Made by a program: the position numbers and the translations under genes. Shown here piece after piece: positions 1 through 9,157 of a stretch of 64,000 nt of DNA. This DNA is from Larimichthys crocea (taxonomy: Eukaryota > Chordata > Actinopteri > Sciaenidae). The first letter of the stretch is position 1, and each line of letters opens with the position of its first letter. The DNA lies in contig NC_040016.1 in NCBI RefSeq assembly GCF_000972845.2, positions 557,798 through 621,797 of the forward strand. The letters run 5' to 3'. Under the pieces are notes generated by a model that saw only the letters and a program-made list of their open reading frames with translations, was not told the origin of the DNA and ran no database searches.

Positions 1-6
1 ACGAAG

Positions 7-76
7 ATGAAGCTGTTTTTTGTTCCCATGGTGATGGCACTGGTTGTTACAACTACTGGATTCACAACAACAAGAG
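7..76 (+). CDS. Pentraxin-like gene, exon 1 (signal peptide)
   Basis: Encodes Met1 to Arg23 plus one base: a hydrophobic leader (MKLFFVPMVMALVVTT) ending in a Thr-rich turn. The ATG has A at -3. The donor G|GTACAC runs straight into a long (AC)n tract. Confidence 0.75.
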
Positions 77-142
<66 letters not shown>

Positions 143-3100
143 CAGGCTCACACTAAACGTATTTATTTATAGGAATGCAAACTGTGCAACATGTCCAACT
201 ATAAAATAAGTGAATATTGTTATATTAGTGCTGCAGTCAGATAACGTGTGTATGTGTGAGTGCATGAGTGTCAGGAAACAAATGTTCAAACAGGCCAGTT
301 GGGTTTCAAAGTAAAACAAGACTTTTAACTTCTTGATTGAATAACTTATTTTGTCATTCCTTCTGGAAATGAAAGGAAACACAGGAGCTATAAGACAGAT
401 AATTGTGGATGGTGGCAGGGATGGAAAGAGAATATTATAGTGTATTATAAAAGTAGGTCAGATAAATAGTACTCTGAGTAAAGGGGCTCAACAGCTTTAG
501 GCTGCAAAATAAATTGCATTAAATGTCTGTGTATACACTAATGAAACAGCATCACACCTATACGTCCAAGGCAAGAAAAAAATTCAGTTTTCATAGACGG
601 CACTTTGCAGCTGGTGCATACAACTGATTATCAGTTGTAAATATACAACTATCTTCTTCAGAATTAACCAGAAAAGAGACAAAACTCTGACAATTAAACA
701 AAAGATAGCAGTAACCAAACAGCAACCTCCATGGCTGTGAAGTGAAGCCAAAGCAGAAGTGCCAAAAACTGTCGGTCCACAAACATCCACCTGAGGCTGG
801 CTACAGAACGAGTCAGTCTCCATAAGCCCCCATTTTAAAATTTCACAGCAGAAATAAACATGTTTACAGCCTGATACAAAAAACTGTTTGGGTCTCTATA
901 GCTAATTTCCCTGTTCATGACAATTGTACTGAGGGTGAATTTTTATAAAACTCACCTGTTCAAATTATATTATGGCTTAAAGTTATGGATAATTAACAGC
1001 GTCGCTTTGATTGACAGGTAGGTGCTGTTAGAGATGGCTTGTTTGAGCAACCAGGCTTCATTCAGCCCATCTCATGTCTGTCGATGATGCACGTCTTTCT
1101 TCTTATTAGCCAGGAAAACCTGCAATTTCACAGTGCTTCATGGACTTTGCAGTAATGTCAGCTTTGATTTTGGACTCATACATCCTTTACATCCCTGGAT
1201 ATTTCTAGAACAAACAGTCGACCAGGTAGTTGTTTTCATACAGCCCAGAAAGTCAGGGAAGATTATGTTACAATCTTCAACTTATACAAAGCAATTAATG
1301 CATGTAAACTTATTCACATTCTCACATAACAGATCTTTAAAAGCAAACACAAAAAAAAAAAAACCCAAGCATGTATAGGATGCATGGGTAAAAAGATGTC
1401 CTACTGTGTTGACAACTTGTTTGTGTGTTATCTCTTCCCTTCCAGGACCTTACGGACGAAATTTAATTGGGAAAATGTTCACTTTGTCTCGTAAAAATGG
1501 AGGAATATCCTTCTATTCCCCTTATCTTTCTCTTACTTCTACCTCCTGGCTTTACACCTCTGCCTACCCAGCCCGAACATACAAAACCACCACTGCCACC
1601 ACCACCTTTTCCCGAACCAGTACAACCAGGCCTACCACCACCCCCACAACCCAAAGATACAAAACCACCACTGCCAGCACCACCCCCACCTTTTCCCGTA
1701 CCAGTACAACCAGGCCTACCACCCGCCCCACAACCCGATCAACAACCTACCCTCCCTGGACCACCTACCCCCAGTGGACCACAGTACTTCCTACTAGAGG
1801 TAAGTACATTCACAAACTACATAAACAAACAAAAACAGTGTCGGGATATGAAATCTAAGACGTAACATTTTCGCTTGTATTTTTCCTGTAAAGAAATCTC
1901 TCCTCCTGTTGTCAAAAAGGCGAGAATGAAGTTCAGATTAAAGGTGGGGTCAGTTGTAGTGGGGAAAGATGGTATATTGTGTTGTGTGGCTTGCCCTGAG
2001 TCATTTTGTGTGCCGACCCCACCTGTATTCAATGCATTCCGACCACAGATAGACTTAAAACGTAACTAATCATGAAATCCACACGGCAATAAATTTTATG
2101 TCCATCCATGGACATCTAGTTATGTCTTAAAAATGAAGGATCAAACTACAAACTTGGAAGGATATATAATTGGTGGAGTTTGGGGGTCAGTTTCAAGTTC
2201 AAGTTTCAAGAGTGAACTAAAGAAAAAAAGTAAAATGTTTGATGATATAAATAAAATGAAACAAAATAGAACATGAAGAATATGTGTACAAATGTACTAT
2301 ACACTGTATAGATGTGAAAAGGTTGTGCCAAGTATGGTAAATGGAAGCGCCTTTCTAGTCTCCTGACCTCTTTAAGTGCTTTTACATTACCATACCTGAG
2401 AATTGGCTGCCATGCAAGGTGCTAACTGCTAATGCTAATCATTCACACAGACCATTGTGGTTCAGCGTCTTGTTTAAGGACACTTCAACATGCAGACTGA
2501 AGGAAATGGGGATGAAACCATCGATCATCTGATTAGTGGACAACCTATCTGTCTCTATTATTAGAGAAGTAGCACTGTATAAATATATGTGAATATACTA
2601 TATAAATAGGATATAATACACAAATTAAAATCTATGAAATTTGAAGATTGAGAGTAAGTGTAAAGTGACAAGTGTATACAGTATTGCATGAAATATCAAG
2701 TCACAGTAGCAGCAGTCTTGGGTGACAGTGTGGTTTCCTGGTTTTGCCAGTCTGATGTGTCATGTGTGACACCTAGTGGTAAAATCTGGTATCACCGGTT
2801 GGTATCAGTCTCTTCTTCAAAATGTTTACATCAGCTCAAGGCAATATTCATACACTGAATATACCATATGAATACAAAGATAATTATTTGTTTTGTTTGT
2901 CAAATTTGAGCTCAAGGCTGTCATGTGTATTTTAAAAAAATAGACAATAGTTTGGGTCTCTTAGTACAAGACACAGCAAATAAATAGAGCATGGACATTC
3001 ATTGTGATATTTTCAGCACAGACAGCAGAAACTGAAAGTCTGCTCATTTATTCATGTTGTTTGTAGTTGTTGTCGACTTTTAAGTCGTTGTTGTAGTATT

Positions 3101-5778
3101 ACCTATTCAGTAATCTATTCATGCTAAATCATCTCTTGAGACCGGTCTCGAATAATGTGAGCATTAATGGTTGTTGAGATGCTTGATATAGTAGCAGGAG
3201 AATTATGGTATCGCTGCCTGGGTGGGCTGGTGTGCTTGCTCTGGGAAACTGATCGCTACTCTGTGAGGCATGAAAGAAGATCTGAACCTCCATCTTTGGT
3301 GGATTATTATTGCTTCTTCTTTCTACTGGCTGTACTGTTGTGTATTTGTTGTGTATTTTTAGCTGTTCATGTGTGTGTGTGTGTGTGTGTATTTTTTTTT
3401 TTGTACATAACTTTGTCCACTGCAGGTGTGTCCGTGTGTCTGCGATACCTTACCGACTACGTGCAAGATTCAACCTCTGTAATCTTCACACTCAGTCCAA
3501 CTACAACGCCTCTAAGGCTGATGAGCAGATCAGGTGTTTTGTATGGACTGTCTTTTAATTCCTACAGCTACCCCAACCTGTTCCTTCAACCCAACATAAG
3601 GCTCTGTCCTAACATTGGAATGGACATCTGGACCAGACTCTGTCTCACTGTGGACACTGCGAAGAATGTGGCCCAGGTGTTTAGCGGCTCAAACATGAGT
3701 GTCAGGAAGATACTGCCTTTTTCGGTAAGGAAAGAGAAGAGCATATTGAAGCAAATTTTGTGAAACAAAAACAAAACAGATAAAAGAAGCTTGCAATGTT
3801 TCGTTCTCCATGTCTGAAAAGAGCTTTAATACTTTGACTGTGAGGCTACAAACTGTTTAACAACCTGCTGGATTTGTATGCAATGATGTTTAATCCTCAT
3901 CATTGTCTCTAATATTATCTTTGTGTCCATGTTTGTATGTGTGTGTGTTCAGTATGTCTGGTCAGGTCAGCCATTGATTGATTTCTCAGGTTTTGATGGA
4001 CAGGTGACAGACGTCCAGATATGGGATTATCCTCTCAGCTACAGACAAATCTACAACTACATGGTCACCGTCTACGGGTATGTGTTTGTGTTGGGTCGCA
4101 AACCTTCAAACAAAGTCCACTCTGCCTCTAAATATGATAAACATATTTTTGTCCTGTCTCAACATACAACCTTTTTTTCAAACAAGTTGGCACGCTTAAA
4201 CATTTTGGTTGTTTTTTGGAAAAAGAAGGCACACATGGCTACCATAGCATTCTGATTTGAACTTACTAAGATCATCAATTGTTTTTGAACAACAGTGACC
4301 TAAAACACACACATACAAGAGTTATTTCACCAAGAAATGATAGATTGATAAATCACCTGGCCTCCACAATTGGGCTTGAGTCAGTCTGCAGAGTAAAGGC
4401 AAAACAGCCAACAAGTACTATAGGAGTAGTATAGGAACTCCTCCAAGACTATTGGAAAACCATTCAAGGTGAGTACCTCATGAAGATGATTGAGACAATG
4501 CCAAGAGTGTGCAAAGTGGTCCTCAAAGCAAAAGGCGGCTACTTTAAAGAATCTAAAATATAAAACATATGCTGGTTTGTTTAACACTTTATTTTTACAT
4601 TACATTGCATTTAGCAGACGCTTTTATCCAAAGCGACTTACAGAGGAGGACATAAGCTGACAAAGGTGTAAAGGAGCACAGAGTAGTTGTTAGTTTTGTT
4701 AGTTTTGTTAGGCTTATTTACCACACAATTGTGTTATTTTATAGTTTTGATGTCTACAGTGTTGAATAAATGAAATATCAAAAATAAAGAAAAAAACACT
4801 GAATGAGAAGGTGTGTCCAAACTTTTGACTGGTACAATATGTTTAAACTCAGCCAAGGTAAGCTATCCTATAGTCACCAATGCCCAGCTGTGGTCCTTTA
4901 TTAAAGGTCCAGTGTGTAAGATTCAGGAAGATCTATTAGCAGGAGTGAAATATAATATCGATGAGTATGTTTTCATTGGTGTAAAACCACCTGAAAATAA
5001 GAATCATTGTGTTTTCATTGCTTTAAAAATAGTCATTTATATCTACAGTGAGAGTGGGTCCTCTTCCATGTATCTACAGTAGCCCGGAGCAGACAAACCA
5101 AACACTGATCTAGATATGACCTTTTGCTTTTTACATGCTTGGAAAAAAAACGGTGAGACGTGAGGTATTCACAAGTGTTAATTTGTTTGAAATCTCCAAC
5201 TTCACTGCTAGATAATCAATAATTAGTCAATAATTCCTACACACTGGGCCTTTAATATATTTTTGTTGGCTCAAAAGCAGTCCAATTGAAACAATGTAAA
5301 AAGCCTGGAAAATACCCACCATGTGTAGGTTGTTTAAACGGCAACAGTTATTTTACCATTAAATGTACTTTCATATACAGTTTAATATTATAATTATCAT
5401 TAATATAATATCCATAAAGACTCGTAAGTAAATATTATTATAACAGTCTATACCTGCTCTGTATGGAAAGTGTCAAAAGATAACTTTTGTTATGATTTAG
5501 CGCAATATAAATAAAACTGAATTGAATTAAGTCAATCAATTGAAAGTGTAATTGTGTTTTTTTTTAGGCCACGTCGTGGCTCCGTCCTCACCTGGTCCTC
5601 CATCAGCTACTCTCCCAGAGGAAACGTCATAATGGAGGACGTCTATGAGCAGCAGGCAAAACAGTCAATCAAAAGCGGCAGGAGGGGGAGAGGGCGTCAA
5701 CTAAAAGGAAAGAAGAAGACCAGAAAGTTTTGGAATCCCATGGAAAAGAAAGCGAGAAACAGACAGCTGGTTTACTGA
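7..5778 (+). CDS. Secreted pentraxin-like protein with mucin-like insert (5 exons, 352 aa)
   Basis: Exons are 7-76, 1446-1799, 3426-3724, 3953-4077 and 5568-5778. All introns are GT-AG and phases match (1, 1, 0, 2), giving 1059 nt. Residues 1-20 are a hydrophobic signal peptide. GKMFT at 32-36 matches the first strand of pentraxins. Residues 68-140 are Thr-rich with a 26-residue repeat. Residues 143-297 carry the rest of the fold: VCLRYLTD (Cys146), WTRLCLTVD (Cys214), SVRK, VQIWDYPLS and VLTWSSISY. Pentraxins are calcium-dependent ligand-binding lectins of innate immunity. Here the HxCxSWxS signature is altered (RLCLTVDT) and the usual acidic EQD calcium loop is not visible. Residues 318-352 are strongly basic (15 Lys/Arg in 35). 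I infer a secreted, O-glycosylated pentraxin relative. The family call is firm; the function is unknown. The ATG lies 7 bases into the window, so the promoter is outside. Confidence 0.82.
79..137. repeat. (AC)n microsatellite at the exon 1 splice donor
   Basis: About 29 AC units begin two bases inside intron 1, directly after the GT donor of the pentraxin-like gene. Confidence 0.97.
138..1445 (+). other. Intron 1 of the pentraxin-like gene
   Basis: AT-rich sequence with no conserved coding segment or recognisable repeat beyond the leading (AC)n tract. Confidence 0.7.
1446..1799 (+). CDS. Pentraxin-like gene, exon 2 (pentraxin start plus Thr-rich repeats)
   Basis: Acceptor CCAG at 1442-1445 and donor G|GTAAGT at 1800. 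In the splice-compatible frame it opens with GPYGRNLIGKMFT, the usual pentraxin domain start, then becomes Thr/Pro/Arg-rich with two copies of a 78-bp unit (about 1579 and 1657). The +1 frame is open and Pro-rich but is not in phase with the neighbouring exons. Confidence 0.75.
1800..3425 (+). other. Intron 2 of the pentraxin-like gene
   Basis: No exon with matching phase was found. A (GT)n tract at about 3370-3390 plus a T-run precedes the exon 3 acceptor. The 64-codon ORF at 1875-2069 has no recognisable similarity. Confidence 0.65.
3426..3724 (+). CDS. Pentraxin-like gene, exon 3 (core beta-sheet)
   Basis: Residues 142-241. Acceptor CTGCAG, donor G|GTAAGG. It contains both conserved-position cysteines (146 and 214; 68 apart against about 61 in CRP), an extra Cys202, and SVRK, matching the VRK before the calcium region of CRP and SAP. 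Confidence 0.83.
3953..4077 (+). CDS. Pentraxin-like gene, exon 4
   Basis: Residues 242-283. Acceptor TTCAG, donor GG|GTATGT. FDGQVTDVQIWDYPLS aligns with the pentraxin segment that reads roughly GxxxDVxMWDxxLS. The preceding loop is shorter than usual and has no Glu-Gln-Asp cluster. Confidence 0.83.
4285..4838 (+). mobile_element. Tc1/mariner element relic, 3' half, in pentraxin-like intron 4
   Basis: The end of a Tc1-like transposase reading frame survives at about 4441-4563 (LQDYWKTI, then MPRVCKVVLKAKGGYF and ESKI before a TAA). Upstream decayed sequence includes GACCTGGCCTCCACAAT and a stretch matching the transposase region around PKHT. The element ends at about 4838 with GTGTCCAAACTTTTGACTGG, typical of fish Tc1 termini. 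The 5' half is absent and the frame is broken. Confidence 0.85.
4590..4716 (+). repeat. Short interspersed repeat nested in the Tc1 relic
   Basis: Carries TTTAGCAGACGCTTTTATCC followed by AAAGCGACTTACA, a very common teleost repeat tail. It splits the Tc1 3' region: TTTAACACTTT lies to its left and the Tc1 tail resumes near 4715. Boundaries are approximate. Confidence 0.65.
4901..5254. mobile_element. Short inverted-repeat element (GGTCCAGTGTGTA family), full length
   Basis: Left end TTAAAGGTCCAGTGTGTAAG at 4901; right end CCTACACACTGGGCCTTTAA at about 5236-5254. The ends form inverted repeats of about 18 bp. The interior matches a high-copy percomorph repeat (ATCTATTAGCAGGAG, TCTACAGTAGCCC, CAAACCAAACACTG). 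No coding capacity, so probably a non-autonomous DNA transposon. Confidence 0.8.
5480..5530 (+). repeat. Fragment of a SINE/LINE 3' tail
   Basis: TGATTTAGCGCAATATAAAT followed by AAAACTGAATTGAATTAA resembles the common fish retroposon tail with GAATTGAATTG units. Fragment only. Confidence 0.5.
5568..5778 (+). CDS. Pentraxin-like gene, exon 5 (last strand and basic tail)
   Basis: Acceptor TTTTTTTTTAG at 5567; stop TGA at 5776-5778. It starts with the last pentraxin strand (GSVLTWSSISY, equivalent to NVLNWRALxY of CRP), then a Lys/Arg-rich tail to Tyr352. A possible poly(A) signal AATAAA lies at 6255-6260. Confidence 0.8.
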
Positions 5779-6287
5779 AACATACAGCGGCTTATGTGCA
5801 AAATGCTTTGTCCTCTGTTCTTCATTTAATAAGACAAAACTAGCAACATTCAATTATTAACAGTAGATGAAGTGTAAACTGATTTACGTGACTGTGATGA
5901 TTTTTAATTAGGAAACTGAAGGGGTTTGGGCTCAGTCTGTCAGCCTGATAGAGCCTGTCTGTTATAGAGTATAATCAGAAACAGGCTGATCAGGATTGTT
6001 ACGACAGTAGGACACAAACAAAAATGGTCTCCATACCAGGAACACATGAACCATTTCCTCCATCCTGGGTTTCTATGGAATATCCTCTGGCTTCTTTAAC
6101 GCCAAATGCATGGATGGATGATTGATCAACAAATTACAGTAAACTTAAATATGATTTACAGCCTATCTCAGTAACAGAATTAGTTTTTCTGAACATCTTT
6201 GACTTTTGTCGCTTTCTTTTTACTTCATTTTGTATGCTATTAAAAAAACAAAACAATAAATGTCTCACAAAATATTGTTGAACGACT

Positions 6288-6447
6288 ATGTTTCTACAGT
6301 AGTCCAGAAAGGACAAACTAAACACTGACACCAGATAGGGCCTTTCGTATTTTTGGTCCACATTTATTTTTGGAGACCCACAGCCACCATAAGTTTCTCC
6401 TACAGTCGGTCACAATCTGCAGCCTCACTACTAGACATCCCTAATGT
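6288..6447. repeat. Partial GGTCCAGTGTGTA-family element
   Basis: TTTCTACAGTAGTCCAGAAA, then GGACAAACTAAACACTGACA, then GGCCTTTCGTATTTTTGG match the interior and right part of the element at 4901-5254. The terminal inverted repeats are missing. Confidence 0.65.
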
Positions 6448-7189
6448 TACACAAGGAACCGTTATCTAATTTGTCAAATCTTGGCAAGAGGTCCTGGCTG
6501 CAGACCTCCACTGTCAGGCCCCTCCACTCTCAAGCCCGGAAATGCAAGGGATACATTTCAAAATAAAATCGCGAATGCACTTCCAGTTGAATCGTTTTCC
6601 TCAAATGAATGAATGAAAATCTATCAATTCCCGGTCTATTGTATTTTTTTTATTTATTTGGATAGTAAAGTTTATTTGGTCAGTGCACACATTTTCTCTT
6701 AAGTTATTACTCATATTCATCAAACACCTTATAAGATGTCATAGGTCTATACATTTTATTGTGTACTATACAGAGTACTTTTGCACTGCTCTTTTTCTAT
6801 ATATTTGTTTCAATTAGTTTCTCTGTTGTATTATTCTGTATTTTTATAACCACCATAAATTTCATGTTTGGTTCTATGTCTATGCTAATTATGTTCTTGT
6901 GCTGCCAGAACACCAAAGTACCTCTAAATACTACCCTAACTCTTGATATCTACAGTATCATCCAAGTCAAATTATTAAGTGATCAATGAGGGGAAAAAAA
7001 ACACACCAAGTCACAACATGATCAAATGTTCTGTAGACCTTTATTCTGGAACATAATAAGCTCACTCATCTGTGCCACATTCACAATAGGCTAAATAATT
7101 TTTTTTGTCCATTATTTCGTCTGGAGATGAGGATGCAGATGGACTTGCAGGTTGCAGGGAGAGGAAGGATGAATCCTGACTCGGATTGG

Positions 7190-7265
7190 ACTAATCCAAT
7201 CCAATCCACTTTATTTATATAGCACGATTTCACAGGGTTTCCAAAGTGCTGCACAATACGATAGA
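7190..7265. repeat. Teleost retroposon tail fragment
   Basis: CAATCCACTTTATTTATATA followed by GCACGATTTCACAGG and CCAAAGTGCTGCACAA matches a widespread fish SINE/LINE 3' sequence. Confidence 0.6.
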
Positions 7266-8798
7266 ACACAATGAATAACAATATAGAAACACAACAAAAC
7301 ATCAAGTAGATAACTGGGCAGCAGCTGAGGTGGATGTTTGTTGTATGGCACAAGGCATGCTTTACATGCATTACCTTCAAATGTAATGCCATTTTTGATG
7401 TGGACCTCCAAATGCTGCCAAACTCTGCCTGGTTTGCTTGGTTTAAAAAGGTGTTTGGGACACAGGGGGCAGCATGTTGTGCAGTGTTCCACTGCAGGTA
7501 TTCCATCTGATGAAATAACTGAAAGATGCATCCAAAAAAGCACATACAATTTATCATGTGTTTATAGAATATGAAAAGAGCAGTGCAAAAGGTTCAAGAC
7601 CTAGACATGGGTTTGGGGTGAGTAAAAAAAAGTTAAATTGTGCCATGTAGTTCTGCCACATTTTGATTTCACTTGTGCACTTAAACAGGTAATATCACTA
7701 ATTACGTGTTGCATCGTGTTGATCACATTCGTGAGTTCAGAAAGATGTTGTTTTTTTTTCAACTTCGTGCATTTGTTGGGCATAGAGCTTACAAAATTGT
7801 TTCATGTTACATATAGACAAATGCGAACAGTTACTTTACGTTATGCACTAAAAAGTTCAGAATCCTTAGGTGTTGATGTAACCACCATTGGTGAAAGTAA
7901 ACTTTGAAGTCATCTAACTTAACAAGTTCACTCCCCCTCTCCTGTTCGTATGTATGCTCTCTCGCTGGTCTCTCTCGAATTTAAAGGGCAGGTGAAAATG
8001 ACCCTCTTAAAATTTCCTCTCCACCTGACCTGACAGTGGAGGTGTGCAGCCAGATGCCTCTCAATCTTGGCAGAGTTCTTGGTACTGATGGACACCTTGA
8101 TTGGCTCTCACAGGATTGACAGTTAATCTGTAATCCCTCGGTCATGACTACCAGGTGCTTTGTTGTGAGGCAACAGTTTATATCACTATCAGCCTGAGCA
8201 CAAGTTGAACATAGTCTGGAGCGTGCTAGTGTGTGGAATACTTTTGTATAAAGTTTAATTCATTTATAGGGAAATAACACATCAAAAGGAAAGTGAAGTA
8301 CACCTAATTTGTGTCCTTACATATTGTCACTAGAGGGCGCCGTGGATTTTCCCTAAATTTAAATTCTGACCTTTGTCTTTTATTGTTTCCTTCAGAGACT
8401 TCAAGATGTTTTTTTTTCTTGCCTCGAGTGCCACCTAATCTTTTTCACACAAGGCCTGGGTGCACGCTTTTTATTTGCTCCTCTTGGCCTCACTTCAAAG
8501 GTGAGAGGCAAAGTTTTTGCAGGGGATGCTGCTGTGAATGGGCTGATCCACTGATCGCAGGTATTGTGGCTGGAGGAGGGAGCAGAGAAGTTAACCAACT
8601 GCCCGGGACTGTTTTGTGTTTTTAAAAACCTTTTGTTTGAATTGACTTACTGTGAACATCATTTGTGTCAGCACTAGTGGAAGTATGAAGAGGGTGTGAG
8701 AGCCCTGCAGTTTGTTTTTTTCGTGATTTCATCCATCAGCAGCATCGTGTGCGTCGGTGCGCCTCTCTGGTCCACAGTCGTCTCCTCTCTGCCGGAAC

Positions 8799-9157
8799 AT
8801 GTGGATTATTTTGGCGTTTATTCTGGCAGCTGCTGGTCCTGGTGGAAGTTTGGGATGTCAGCTGCCCCACGACTGGAGACCACAGACAGAGGCTTGCCGT
8901 GCCGAGCTGGCGCAGATCATAGTCTTTGCCAAGGTGTTGGCACTGCATGAGGAGTCTTACAGTGTGTATAACTACTTGCCATGGCAGTATGACACCGACC
9001 TGTTCTTCTCCGCCGAGATTGAGCTGCTGTGTGACCAGGCGTGGGGCAGCATGCTGGAGGTCCCCGCCGGCTCCAGGTTTAATGTCACCGGCTTGGGCTA
9101 TTTCCCCTGCTTCTCCTACAGTGTCACAAAAAACAACAACTACTACTTCTTCCTGAG
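8799..9157 (+). CDS. ccdc3: ccdc3 exon 1 coding part
   Basis: Residues 1-119 plus two bases. Donor AG|GTGAGA. Contains the signal peptide, three Cys of the mature N-terminal domain and the NVT sequon. Confidence 0.94.

Larger units (their letters stand above)
5779..8798. other. Intergenic region between the pentraxin-like gene and ccdc3; ccdc3 5' flank
   Basis: Holds the putative 3' UTR of the pentraxin-like gene (AATAAA at 6255), a partial inverted-repeat element, a retroposon tail near 7196, and the ccdc3 5' flank. No further gene was found. The transcription start of ccdc3 cannot be placed by eye. Confidence 0.6.

Noticed and set aside
1579..1740. CRISPR-like repeat
   Set aside because: Adjacent 78-bp coding minisatellite units without spacers, inside a vertebrate exon.
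1875..2069. Possible additional pentraxin exon
   Set aside because: No similarity to pentraxins, and its inclusion is not needed for phase; exon 2 joins exon 3 directly in phase 1.
3138..3149. Perfect 12-bp palindrome GAGACCGGTCTC
   Set aside because: Too short to stand out in 64 kb and in an intron with no other regulatory sign.
3167..3763. 198-codon ORF as one gene
   Set aside because: Its first two thirds are intron with a GT microsatellite and T-run; only 3426-3724 is exon, bounded by good splice sites.
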